Of a stretch of DNA of 64,000 bases, positions 11,029 through 22,847 are shown piece by piece. Positions within the stretch are counted from its first letter, which is position 1. Each line of letters starts with the position of its first letter. Under the pieces are notes generated by a model that searched no databases, was not told where the DNA came from, and was given only the letters and a program-made list of their open reading frames with translations. The position numbers were made by a program, and so were the translations under genes. The stretch is from Halictus rubicundus. Lineage: Eukaryota > Arthropoda > Insecta > Hymenoptera > Halictidae. The stretch lies in the NCBI RefSeq assembly GCF_050948215.1, contig NC_135164.1, forward strand, positions 7,631,116 through 7,695,115, written 5' to 3'.

Positions 11029-12025
11029 TTTGACACTATGTTTACGGCACCGTGTCGAAATGACGCATCTTAATATTTTGAATGTACAGTTATTATCTTA
11101 TTTACCGTTATGTAGTGAGGAATTGTTCCATTTCTTTCGGTATATATTGTAAGAAAAAGGCTAGAAATGTGGGTAGACACGTTCTCGTTGTTTTTATTAA
11201 ATAAATATTAGTGCTTTTTAAGCTAGGTTACCACGACTTTTGAAACCGGAGCACAGAAATTTCTTTGGGTATATGTTATAAGAAAAATGGCTAGTTGGAT
11301 AGACACGTTCTCGTTACTTTTATTAAATAAATTTGAGTGTTTTTTAAGCTAGGTTGCCACGACTTTTGAAACCGGAGCACAGAAATTTCTTTGGGTATAT
11401 ATTGTAAGAAAAATGGCTAAAAATTTGGATAGACACGTCCTCGTTATTTTTATTAAATAAATTTGAGTGTCTTTTAAGCTAAGTTGTCTCGTTTTGTGAA
11501 ACCACAGCACAGAAATTTCTTTGGGTATATGTTATAAGAAAAATGGCTAGTTGGATAGACACGTTCTCGTTACTTTTATTAAATAAATTTGAGTGTTTTT
11601 AAGCTAGGTTGTCACGACTTTTGAAACCGGAGCACAGAAATTTCTTTGGGTATATGTTATAAGAAAAATGGCTAGAAATTTGGATAGACACGTTCTCGTT
11701 ATTTTTATTAAATAAATTTGAGTGTCTTTTAAGCTAAGTTGTCTCGATTCTTGAAACCACAGCACAGAAATTTCTTTGGGTATATGTTATAAGAAAAAGT
11801 GGCTAGTTGGATAGACACGTTCTCGTTATTTTTATTAAATAAATTTGAGTGTCTTTTAAGCAAAGTTGTCTTGATTTTTGAAACTACAGCACAGAAATTT
11901 CTTTGGGTATATGTTATAAGAAAAATGGCTAGAAATTTGGATAGACACGTTCTCGTTATTTTTATTAGATAAATTTTAGTGTGTTTTAAGCTGTTATCTC
12001 GACTTTCGAAACCGGAGCACAGGAA
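11029..12025 (+). repeat. Minisatellite (about 7 units of 125-130 bp) grown from a TTAA MITE
   Basis: 11029-11130 reads as the left end and body of MITE family E: GACACTATGTTTACGG, then GTCGAAATGACGCATCTTA, as at 41286. The internal block TTTCTTTGGGTATATGTTA...GATAGACACGTTCTCGTTA...AAGCTAGGTT then repeats from about 11131, 11260, 11386, 11516, 11641, 11771 and 11898. Long and short units alternate, depending on presence of AGAAATTTGG versus GTTGG. The same internal block occurs once, diverged, in the intact MITE at 41286-41497. The right end of the MITE is missing. Confidence 0.85.
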
Positions 12026-14113
12026 TATTCCTACTGATACTCTACGACTTCCTCTTACCACTAAATTAACGCATCATATGAGGGCTATTTTGGATCGAAT
12101 TTTGGAATCACTATAATTATTGGTGCACTTGACCTTTCTGAATTACACGCTACGGTGTTCTACCAATTCAGATAAAAATTCCGAACAAGGTACCGAAAGG
12201 AATTAATAAATAGTCACGATTCTGCCTAACGTTACTTTCAGACCTTTTCGATAACTCAAGGTACACTACTCCAAAAACTTCGGTAGAGAGATCATTCTTA
12301 TCATTTTTCAGAGCGTGCACAATGCTCCTCATTGATAATTCGGCGTCGAAAACGCGTCGCTCTCCGGAGTGTTTGAAGAACGTCGCGGCGACCAGTTGAC
12401 AGTCGATTCAAAAGCAAGATTCACGGACCGTTCGATTACGAGATCGCTCCATTTACCTTTTCCGTTTCCAGGCTGGCAGTGTCGGCACATGCGTGACAGC
12501 GGTTGTCTGTTACTCGTCCCAGAACCTCCGAAACGTGAAAAGTCCCGCACTGCTCATGGCCACCGAGCGTGTGCTCGCCGCCTTCGATTTTATCGATCGG
12601 TCAGCGAACCGAGAACACAGTTTCGATCACATTTTGTCACGAAACCCGCGACAGTTGAACACTCTCGACTCGCAGACAAATATTCTGCAACACTGATTAA
12701 AGGTGTCTCTTCGAAACGGAAGGTCCCTTCGCGAGGATTTCGACACACAGGGAGAACTAGACGTTCTCGCGAGTCAACTCCCTTCACTGAAACCACTTCC
12801 CAAAAAATGTCCGAGCAATGCGAAGCGATACGCACGCGTTACGAGGCTCGAATACCAACACTTCCGTCGTTGATTTCTCGAGCCTAGACAATAGGAACTG
12901 CGCGAAACACCGGCGGGAATTGCTGTCGGCCGCGGTAATCGACGCGGCTCCTCTTCCGGTTGCTCCTCGGCTAGCACTCGACCAGTTGTCCGACCAGGAA
13001 CGCACAAGCCCGCATGGAATTGTGACGATTCTTTCCCGAACAAAGTCCCCGAACAACTGCTTCACAGATCACGAACGGAGCGACGATCGCTGACGGTTCA
13101 CCGCTCCAGAATTGCACACGCGTCTATGATCGAGATTCGGAAGACACCTGGTAACATCACCGAGTCGATGGATCTCGGTGACGGTAGAACGAGTTCGTTG
13201 CACGAAAGTTGCACACGCGACAGGAAACCACGAAGAAACGAGTGTCCTTGTATCGTATGACGATAAAAAGAAGTCCGATCGGGCGCGACACTTGGCACGA
13301 TCGCCGAGTCGTCGAGTGGATCGATGGATCTCGGAACCGTGAGTCGATCGGACTGTCGGAAGTAAACCGAAAGACTGGGAACGGCGTGTCGGCGACGAAT
13401 GCGAGCGCAACAACTCCACCGGTCGCCTGTCGACTAGCGGTCGTCGGCGCGTACCAGCGGTATAGAAGCTCGCACCACGAAGAAACTACAGCACGAAACG
13501 TAGCATGATGCGAGGGTGGGGGAGGGAGGGAGGGAGGGTGGAGGGGAACTCGTACCCGTGGGGCAGCTGTCTCGAAGAGGGACGCGCGGAGAGGACGTGC
13601 CCGGCCTGTGCCGCGCACGTATAAATGTGTACGAATGTGTGTTTGTCAAGCAACGTGGTGGGGCACACCGTGTATCCTGTGGAGGGCACACCGGGGAACG
13701 ACTGTCACGCTGGAGGGGAGATGCAACCGATGCATTTCACGGGTGCATGCCCTGTGCTCGACTTCGCCGCGGAGTACAGCGCGGCACGGCGCGCAACGCG
13801 CTCGCAAGAACGCGACGGATCCTCGTGCCACCGAGGAGAGGAACCGATCGCGTTTGCGAGCGAACGATCCTCTTCGGGCTAACCGGACCGATCGAACTAT
13901 TTCCGGTAACGGCGATCGAAACGTCGTGTACCGTTCTTGCATACGAAATGCACACGATTTTTAACCTTCCAGCAAATTTTCATGCTTGCCTGATATATAC
14001 CGAAGTATACTGTTTTTCGGGAGGTTTGTCGGTATGATACAAACACAGAATTTTATGAAATTCATATTAGTTGTTTTATGGTAGTCGGAATTGTTAGTAC
14101 GTGTGTTAATTTA
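12026..14113. other. CpG-rich patch without a recognised gene
   Basis: From about 12330 to 13950 the DNA is CpG-rich, with many overlapping open frames on both strands, none identifiable. A polypyrimidine-AG at 12455-12470 precedes a plus-strand open stretch; I leave it uncalled. 13514-13550 is a GGGA-rich purine tract. This may be a regulatory or promoter CpG region. Confidence 0.4.
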
Positions 14114-15010
14114 ACTGTAAAATTATGGTCTACGTGTCGAACTGGTCCAAACACTGAATTGTACTATATTGAACTCATATTAAAAAAAAGTAAAATAAGT
14201 AAAAGTAAAAGTAAAATTATGTTCTACGTATCGTTCTACATGAAATTATGTTCTGAATATCGTTCTACATAAAATTATGTTCTGCGTAACGAAATGATTC
14301 AAACACTGAATTGTACTATATTAAACTCATATTGTTTAATGGTGTTCTGTACTGAATTGCTAGTACCTATATTAATTAACTGTAAAATTATGTTCTACGT
14401 ATCGTTCTACATGAAATTATGTTCTGAATATCGTTCTACATAAAATTATGTTCTACATAACGAATTGATCCAGACACTGAATTGTACTCTGGTATTCTGT
14501 ACTGAATTGCTAGTACCTATATTAATTTAACTGTAAAATTATGTTCTACGTATCGTTCTACATGAAATTATGTTCTGAATATCGTTCTACATAAAATTAT
14601 GTTCTGCGTAACGAAATGATTCAAACACTGAATTGTACTATATTAAACTGATATTGTTTAATGGTGTTCTGTACTGAATTGTTAGTATCTATATTAATTT
14701 AACTGTAAAATTATGTTCTACATATCGTTCTACATGAAATTATGTTCTGAATATCGTTCTACATAAAATTATGTTCTACATAACGAATTGATCCAGACAC
14801 TGAATTGTACTCTGGTATTCTGTACTGAATTGCTAGTACCTATATTAATTTAACCGTAAAATTATGTTCTACGTATCGTTCTACATGAAATTATGTTCGA
14901 AATATCGTTCTACATAAAATTATGTTCTACATAACGAATTGATCCAGACACTGAATTGTGCTGTGGTATTCTGTACTGAATTGTTAGTATGCATATTAAT
15001 TCATCAATAA
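14114..15010 (+). repeat. Higher-order tandem repeat, units about 141-172 bp
   Basis: Units begin ACTGTAAAATTATGTTCTAC at 14389, 14530, 14702 and 14853, with a diverged first unit at 14114. Each contains two or three smaller copies of the roughly 25-bp motif CGTTCTACATAAAATTATGT. Unit length alternates because a segment around TATATTAAACTCATATTG is present or absent. The array is AT-rich and non-coding. Confidence 0.85.
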
Positions 15011-17050
15011 AACTATGTTCCACTTAAGGTTTCTTATAGTGATTGACTGCAAGGTGTGCCGGGCGCCTTCAATTCAATTCGAGCAATGTAAAATGAGACA
15101 AAATTTCAAAGCGCTTTTACGCGCCAATAGCAACGAAAAAGGGTAAACACTATTTGTTCTAGATACAATTTATTCATCGACTAGAGGAGACATATTTTGT
15201 ATGCAGTCTATTGAAAATGAGTTCTTTTGACGAATGAAACTTTCATTGTGTAGAAACAAATTCATTCCAATTGACATTGGCTTTGTAAAAAATTGATTTA
15301 AATTTTGCCTTGGTATACTATACCATCCTGTAATCTTGTTTGACGTTGTGAAAGAACTGTGATTACAATTAGGAATCGGAAATTCAATTAAAAGTAGCAG
15401 TAACAGATTTTGATGTAAAAAGTTGAAGTCTTGCTGTGTTGATCTAAAAATGTTTACTAGAGAACGTTGTAATCTTATTCAAAAATTATGGTCGTATAAA
15501 GCACAACTGTGTATTGCGATTTCTTAGAAAGATTCATCCTTGCACTTTGCACGATATTTTAACACGATTGTCAGCAAAGAATTCGCTGTGTCTTCTTGAT
15601 AAAAATCTTCCTTTAAAAATTTTAATAGATCGAAAATAGTGTATCGGTATTCGTTAATTCCTCTTTCTTATAAACGCATAAAATACACACTCTAACAAAT
15701 AAGCAGTACCAAGTTATAGTATAATTTAGACAGACTTGTGATTCGATGAACTGGATCGAATGGTTTTCGCTGTTATAATTGAAACGAGCAACACGAGTGT
15801 TTACTAACGTCACGTAAACAAAACTGCAGGCCACATTATTCATTGCGAGCAACGCTAATCGGGCAATCGCGCCGGAAGCGCAAACTACACAGCCAGAATT
15901 AATTCAACGACCACGCCAGCTCTCGCACACCTGCGATTCCAAAAATTCATCAGCATTCAGCTACCGAAGACGCCGAGGGATTATGTTTTCGGCCTCGGAA
16001 GCGAATTCTGTGTCTCGACGAGTGCACCCGTGAGATCGAAATCTGCGACGAACCGTCGATATGTATGCACCCGGTACGCGTCGGTGGTCGCCGAGGATCC
16101 ATTGGATCATCGAACCTAGAGATTCCGCGATAGCGGGATCCATTGTTAGTCCGTGAAACGTTCGTTGGTGATCGATAGCCCTTAAAGATGCACCTTGTGC
16201 TTGTACCTCGGATCGTTCCGAGACACGCGAGGTGTCGATTAAACGATTTACAGCGAACGATCCGGGATTTCGTGGTAAATACACACGAGGAGTCCCATCA
16301 TCGATCGATGCGATCGATAAGTGACCCGGCGAGGCTCGCGGCTTGCGATCCGAGCGTATACGCTGAGCGATCGATCCGTCCGAAGCAATCGATACCGGAG
16401 ACTCTATTCCTCGCATGCGCGTATATACTCGTCTTTGTGTCCGTTTCGACTGCCATCTCATCGTTCCAGGCAAAATTAAGATATTCGAACGGCAGAAATG
16501 CTGCGCTGCACCATTTCACCTTACTAATTTCGATAATGTCGCATTAGATGTGCAAATTAAGTCGTAGCCCTTCGTGAATTTACAAACCACCGAAAGATAC
16601 TTCCCAAAATAATTTCCACCAATTTCTGTGTGTTTACTCCATTTTACATGCGATTAATGAATCCTCAATACGGCGATTGAAAGACTTGAACTCATAATAA
16701 AGTTACAATTGATGAACTGTGAGTGTCACGAATTAGTTTGTACACTTAATATTTGTTGGTTGTGAGACTGTATCGAATAAAATCGTTTTGCCAAAATCAG
16801 ACATTTACAAATGACCACATGGACGCAGCAAAACGGAACAGCAATGACAGAAATACAAAACCAGATGCAGCTCTAACTCCATGGGAACACATAAGACAAA
16901 CGATAAAACTCATCGAAGAAATAAATATGTTCACTAAAACATATAACCCAACAAGACAGAAAGTATAAAAATATTTGTGAATTCCTACGATTGTAGCCCA
17001 TCCCGAGACAATTTCAAACGATATACTCATTCAAGGTTATTCGAAGTCAT
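15011..17050. other. Non-coding stretch
   Basis: 15011-15960 is AT-rich. 15961-16550 is CpG-rich with overlapping unrecognised frames. 16550-17050 is AT-rich. No gene is supported. Confidence 0.4.
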
Positions 17051-17166
17051 TCAAGGTCATAAACGTAAAGAAGGATGATGAACACAAATTCAGATTATTC
17101 TGGATTTCATTGATAAAGCTGAAAATATCCCATTATTCGTCATCTTTCTTTACGTTTATGACCTTG
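17051..17166. repeat. Inverted repeat able to form a long hairpin
   Basis: TCAAGGTCATAAACGTAAAG (17051-17070) continuing to GATGATGAA pairs with the complementary arm at 17134-17166, around a 50-bp loop. Outside it a shorter match, GATTGTAGCCC (near 16990) against GGGCTACAATC (17170-17180), extends the symmetry. It could be a MITE remnant or a structured RNA precursor; there is no evidence of expression. Confidence 0.65.
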
Positions 17167-17182
17167 AGAAGGGCTACAATCA

Positions 17183-18646
17183 CACGAGCTCAAAGATACG
17201 TGGCTCTATGTAAAAAAGACTAAGTTGACCTTCAAAAATCTCCTAAGCATCTCCACCTGAAAAATAGTTATGCACACCACACAATGGACGATACCAAACA
17301 CCTATTCTCTAAAACGTTTCGTCGTACATCAGAAAATGTAGAAGTTATTCGGGTTTGTTAGGTGCGTCATCCTGTATGTATACATACACCGCACGAACTT
17401 CTACGGAACTCGTTTCTACGCCTAATGTCTCGAAAACAGGAGTCTTTCGTTCGGTAAACCGAAAGAAACTGACGGTCCAAGAACTATCGAGTTTCAGTGA
17501 AGCCGAGAGAGAAACGGAGTCAATAAATCAGCGGAAATAGCGATTTCCTGTTGTTCGACGGCCAGACGACGATCGAAACGCGGTAGCGGGAATGAGGGAA
17601 TAAATGAAAATAAACGGTAATCGTTTTCTCGTAAAATGACAAACAACGGTGTGCGCGCGTCGGCGGTTAGGAGGCACGGACGGAGATACGGTGTGGATCA
17701 ACGTGAACGCGATTCGATATATCAGCTCTAATGATCATCGCGATATCAACGTCGCACGATTCACCGCTCGGCGAATCAGGACAGATCCGATCGACCTCCA
17801 AGAAGCGGTCGCCTCTTCGCCTCGAGAGACGCCTCGACAGCCGCTGAGCACGTCTGCGCGAATTTCTCGCTCCATCAGCGGCCGGACGGCTACGTACGAG
17901 CAGTCAGAAGCGGCCGACGCTTCGCCGCGAAGACTGATATTCCGTGGCGGAAAGTGCAATATCTATGCATCCGTTTCCATCCCGACGGGGATCCATCCGC
18001 GACTGTTCAAGGCCCACCTACCACGATCGCGAGGGGGCAACACGCTTTTCGCGGAATCGAGCCTTTGGAACTGTGTCTCCCATCTCATTAATTATGCCCC
18101 TCCTCCCGCTCCGCCACAATACTCGGAAGTGTATTTTCGTGACCCGCCCTGTTACGCCGATCTGTTATGTATACACATATATACTTGTTACTGTAAGCTA
18201 TCGATAAGGTTGAAATCGATGTAATACCTGTCTAACGACATCTGTGTAATTACAAACAGAATACTGACACGCGTCTAGACAGCGCACACGCGTTGACCTA
18301 ATCAGACGTTCTAGGACCTTCCTGCCATAAACATACTTGAAAGTAAGACTGCGTTGTTGTATATTCACATCCACTGCCATATCCATGTACCTAATTATAA
18401 CACGATCTAAATGGATGGGATAAATTCGTTAACGAATTTACACTATATTTTCTATTTGGTGCCGTCCATTTTCCTATTACTGAAATCTTTTTCCGAACTG
18501 AGAGATCCCAGGATACCAGGGTTCCGTGTTTGAAAAATTAATTTTGTTCACAGTACAGCTACCGAACTTTATCAGGACTTTTACAATCTGAAACAGTTTA
18601 AGATGTAAGCCCTGTAATAAGAACTCTGTAGTTTTCATTACATTGA
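17183..18646. other. Non-coding stretch with a CpG-rich patch
   Basis: 17640-18160 is CpG-rich with a 191-codon plus-strand frame (17649-18224) of no recognisable content. Its end overlaps the first copy of a triplicated segment (18052-18160). 18200-18646 is AT-rich. Confidence 0.4.
18052..18160 (+). repeat. Triplicated segment, copy 1
   Basis: Shares GCGGAATCGAGCCTTTGGAA, CTCATTAATTATG, AAGTGTATTTTCGTGACCCG and GTTACG with 19431-19590 and 19617-19760. The CATTAATTA core is the strictest block and has the form of a homeodomain site. The three copies are separated by the MITE and array at 18651-19390. Confidence 0.65.
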
Positions 18647-18650
18647 TTAA

Positions 18651-18846
18651 CCCCTTGCACTACTATTTATTTTGCTGTTATAATGATTAGAAATTCTTCG
18701 TCGTTCAGAATTTCAAAGAAAACAGAGATACTTTATATTATAAAGGATCAACTGTAATTTTATTTTGGTTTAAAGGAAGTTAATAACATGTATTTATTAG
18801 TCTCTGTTCAGAATCATCATCTCGAGTCTGACTCGATATGGTAGGG
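18651..18846 (+). mobile_element. TTAA-target MITE, family C copy 2
   Basis: TTAA at 18647-18650 and 18847-18850. The left end is CCCCTTGCAC. The right end is a degenerate TAGGG preceded by the palindrome CGAGTCTGACTCG. It is homologous to 2795-3006 in opposite orientation. Its right end continues straight into a tandem array built on it. Confidence 0.75.
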
Positions 18847-19390
18847 TTAAATTATTTTGATTTTATTTTTGGGGGATGATTCTTCGGCATTAAACGAGTC
18901 AATTGTGCTCCTCTACTTTCAAAAATTATTACTATTGTTGCTACTATTAACTACTACAATTTTTGGTCAAATCTACCCTCCTTTGGACATCATTTAACCT
19001 TAAATTCACGAGTCTGACTCGATATGGAAGGACAAGGGGTTAAATTATTTTGATTTTATTTTTGGGGGGATGATTATTCGGCATTCAACGCGTCAATTGT
19101 GCTCTTCTACTTTCAACAATTATTACTATTGTTGCTACTATTAACTACTACAATTTTTGGTCAAATCTACCCTCCTTTGGACATCATTTAACCTTAAATT
19201 CACGAGTCTGACTCGATATGGAAGTGCAAGGGGTTAAATCATTTTGATTTTATTTTTGGGGGATGATTATTCGGCAGTCAACGCGTTAATTGTGCTCCTC
19301 TACTGTCAACAATTACAAATGTTATTACTACTACGAACTGCTACAATTGTTGGTCAAATCTACTCTCCCTTGCACGTGATTTAACCTTAA
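18847..19390 (+). repeat. Tandem repeat of 193-194 bp, nearly 3 units, including a MITE end
   Basis: Units start TTAAATTATTTTGATTTTAT at 18847 and 19040 and TTAAATCATTTTG at 19234. Each complete unit ends with the family C MITE right end (GAGTCTGACTCGATATGGAAG ... CAAGGGG) followed by TTAA. About 150 bp of each unit, including GGTCAAATCTACCCTCC, is not part of the MITE. Confidence 0.88.
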
Positions 19391-19430
19391 ATTCGGAAGC
19401 TTTGCAGTAAGAACATGCGACGCAGAAAAT

Positions 19431-19760
19431 GTGGAATGAAGCCTTTGAAACTATGTTACCCCTTTCATTAATTATGACCCTCTGCCATCCACCGCGATAC
19501 TGGGAAATGTATTTTCGCGACCCGCGGTGTTACGGGTCGTCGATCTAGCTGGACAAAATTCCGTAACGGCGATTTTGTTACGTTTATTATTTGGTATATT
19601 TAGAGTCGCATCAAATGTGGAATCGAGCCTTTGAAACTATGTCTCCACTCTCATTAATTATGCTCCTCCCCCACCTCTACGCTACTGGGAAATGTATTTT
19701 CGCGACCCGAGGCGTTACGGATCGTCGATCCAGCTGAACGAAACTCGGCAACAACGATTT
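19431..19760 (+). repeat. Triplicated segment, copies 2 and 3 in tandem (186-bp period)
   Basis: GTGGAATGAAGCCTTTGAAAC at 19431 and GTGGAATCGAGCCTTTGAAAC at 19617 start two units. Each has TCATTAATTATG, TGGGAAATGTATTTTCGCGACCCG and a GTTACGG...TCGTCGATC block. Both are related to 18052-18160. Confidence 0.8.
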
Positions 19761-21204
19761 TATTTATTTATCAACACATATACGAACGGCATTGTTTGTC
19801 TCCTCATTTTTCTGTTCTTTCTCGTATTGTCTAACAAATTGTGATTTCATCTTTCGTTAATGTTCATAGATTATTTTAATTCATTTTCATCGGAAAGAAA
19901 CTAGTACTTTTGTCAAATCATTCACAGAACGAGGAGCTACCATAAAAGGTTCATTAGAGTTCAGTGACCCGCAAGCTATTTCTAATTCGTTGAAGGTCAA
20001 CATACGAGACTCGAGTAATTGTTTAGCATAATAGACACTAAGACTCCTTTCAATTCGATTTCAAGTTGTTTATTGCGTGCTAACAGTGTTCGCTTCACTT
20101 CGTGAGGAATTCCTATCAAAGTGTAGGAACCTTGGAGCACTTCGAGGCGTGGGTCACTGAACTCATAAAAATCGCTATTATACATCGAAGAAAGGGCCTA
20201 TTTAGAAAAGCAATCGCAAAGTTTTCTTCATCCGCATCCTGGAACGTCCAGGTAAACAGCCCTCTTTCTCTCTAAAATAATGACAATAACAAATTTTTAT
20301 CAACTAGTTCAACTTCAGATGGAAATCAACAAATTTAGTTATAAAACATACTGGGGAGGTTTTTCAGAGGAACGTTAAGAATCTGTTGGCTGAGACCAAA
20401 CATTTCTTAAACGCCGTTACATGTCTTTGTTAGCTTCAAAATGAATCCGATTTCATAATTCCGATAAATATAACTAATTTCGAGGCCTTAAAGCCGTCGC
20501 TTCATTTGATTTAACGTCAAGACGCGCTCGTGCACGTTGCATTTCGAGTAAAATTTCCATCAGAGCACGGTCCGATAATATCATGGAAGACGAACGGCGT
20601 GTACAGTTCGAAGGATCGAAAATAGAAATTAATTTTCCCGGGAAGTAAGACGATTTCCGCGAATAGGGCTGCTCATAAATTCCCCTAACGATACACGATG
20701 GAATTTTAATAATCCAGGAATTAATAATCCCGCCGTTTAATTTTGCCGATTCGCGGGACGCACGGTGGCACGGGCCTACGGGAATTAAGATAACAAATCT
20801 CGAACGACTGCCGATGATTTCCGCGTTTCTGGCAAAGGTTCGCCGGCAGGATTTATGTATGCTCCGGGGGCCATTGATTACGCAGCATGACACGCGATTT
20901 TCATCGCGAGGAAGATTCAAAGGAGACTATTCGGAGCCCACCTACCGGCCGAAGGTATTTTCGTGGCAGTTCGTCCACTCCCAGTCGAGATTAAAGGGAC
21001 TTAGGCGCGTTACCATTTATCGTGCCACGAATTCTACCATTTTCTACGAGATTTTCTTCGATGTTTTTCTATAATTTTTTTCACAATTCAGATACAAAGA
21101 AAAGTAAAGAAACATCGAAAGAAACTCGATCGTTTACTTTATTTATTATTGCTTTCGACAATATCTCACTACTGAATTTATATAAAACTGGTATCTCTAA
21201 TACA
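19761..21204. other. Non-coding stretch
   Basis: The minus-strand 148-codon frame at 20474-20920 lies in a balanced-composition patch but has no family I can name. The remainder is AT-rich. Confidence 0.4.
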
Positions 21205-21560
21205 TCGTTAGACAGAGGATTTTATGCATTTATAAAACTAAATTTTTCTTTCGTCTTCGAATATTTTCATTTTATTCATACGAAACTGATCCGATTTCTA
21301 CATATAATATTTAAATGTTTAGCAATCTATTAAATACAAATTTTGTAATGTAACAAATATTTTGTAATATTTTTTTTTAATTTCTTTGAAATAATGCCAC
21401 AACAGTTTCTAGTGGTGCTTCAGAGTCGCCACGCGAGTGCAAAGGGTTAATAGGTGCAATTTACGACAGAAAAAACATTAGAAGAATTTCGGAAATAAAA
21501 TTACATTATTTCCAACCTGTAAAACAGATTAAGAAAGAAAATAAATTATTATTTCGTTCT
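21205..21560 (+). mobile_element. Second copy of the nested TA-element/TTAA-MITE complex, left part lost
   Basis: GATTTTATGCATTTATA (near 21218) is a TA-element terminus. 21231-21446 is family B MITE lacking its left end but keeping GAGTGCAAAGGG plus TTAA (21447-21450). 21451-21560 matches the TA-element DNA right of the insertion at 6995-7080. The insertion point is therefore the same as at 6.8 kb, so one complex gave rise to both. Confidence 0.65.
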
Positions 21561-21930
21561 AGTTATAAAATGTAAGAAAGAAGAGAAAACAGAACGAAAA
21601 CAGGGAATTCCGGGAAACAGAATTGTCAACAATTTTCTTTGTCATGAACAATTTTGCGGCAAGTTTCTTTGACAAATGTCCACCGGTCCAGGGGTGTAGA
21701 TTCACCCTTAGGACGAATGACGTTTTATACACGTGTACGACAAATGAATTAGGATCGCAAGGGGGATAATAGGGCGACGGTAACGATGCCGTACAAATCC
21801 CGCAGGAACCCAATAGAAAATTTCGTTGGGATTCGTGGTAGGTCAGTATCTACACCGGTGATCCCGCATTCACTTCAATTTGGCCGGCAATTTCCCCGCA
21901 ACAGCCATGTAAGGATTTGGTCGTGTGCCA

Positions 21931-22361
21931 AATCAAAGAACTGAGGTACAGCGATGAAATTTTTTTTAAATTAAAGCTGAAACTTTGTAGAATACGGAAA
22001 AAATAGGGAGACTATTACCATCCAATCATTTCAACGAAAAAATGATTTCATTAGTTTTCGTCAGAAAAATCTATTTGTTTGCAAAATCCTGAGGTCGTAG
22101 ACGAATTTTGAGACCAGATTTGAAATCAGCGTGAAAAAATCTACGAGAAACGATGTATAGCATGTTAAAAAAAAAATTTTTCCGCGCGTGGTATTGGAAA
22201 AACCACAATTTCCTTGAAACTGTGCAAGTTTAACGAATTTTCTCAAGGTTAAAATGCGTTCGTACCATGATCTCCCTATTTTTCCCATATTCTACAAAGT
22301 TTCAGCTTTAATTTAAAACAAATTTCATCGCTCTACCTCATTTCTCAAATTGCCCACTGTG
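21931..22361 (+). mobile_element. Transib-like MITE, left end missing
   Basis: Strongly similar to the reverse complement of 52331-52810 over almost its whole length (shared CATCCAATCATTTCAACG, TCCGCGCGTGGTATTGGAA). The right end CCCACTGTG is followed by CGGCG, which fits the CGNCG-type 5-bp target of Transib. The left terminus and its TSD are absent; similarity fades around 21931. Confidence 0.75.
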
Positions 22362-22366
22362 CGGCG

Positions 22367-22847
22367 GACCGCATGCGCGGAGGGTGTGGGGTGCATGCGC
22401 AGCGCATGAGTCCCGGCACTGCAAAAGGGTGCGTGTCTTTGTCAATGCGTCTTTGACGCATCTGTTGGGGGTGAGCCAAGTCCGAAAACGTGTCCAGTAC
22501 CCCCACTGCACCTGGATAAACCGTTCGCAAACCGTCCTCCGCTTCGCGGACCTCGCACAAAGCCCGCGCGCGCGCCCGTTCGTCAGCTCGCGAGCCACGC
22601 TGGTAAATTACTGTTGCCTAAATGGAATCACCGAGTGCAGTCGGCAGTCAACGTTCCGTAATGCATTTCGATGGAAGATCCCGGATCTTCCAGGAACGGG
22701 GCCTTTCTTGTATTCTTCATAGGTGGTCGACGATATTCGGAAAACGTTCCGCAATGACGCACAACGATTTACAAGCTCGAACTTTGTTCTAACACCGTTA
22801 GCTCTTCTTTGCAAGTTAAAGAAATTGTTACAACTTTACGGTACGAC
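22367..22847. other. Non-coding, locally GC-rich
   Basis: 22370-22600 is CpG- and GCGC-rich with overlapping short frames; no gene is recognised. Confidence 0.4.

Noticed and set aside
12472..12490. GGCAGTGTCGG resembling the miR-34 seed region
   Set aside because: It diverges right after the seed and has no hairpin partner.
12471..12696. Possible exon after a polypyrimidine-AG, plus strand (reads AGSVGTCVTAVVCYSSQN...)
   Set aside because: The acceptor looks fair and the peptide protein-like, but I could find no matching donor or upstream exon and cannot identify the peptide.
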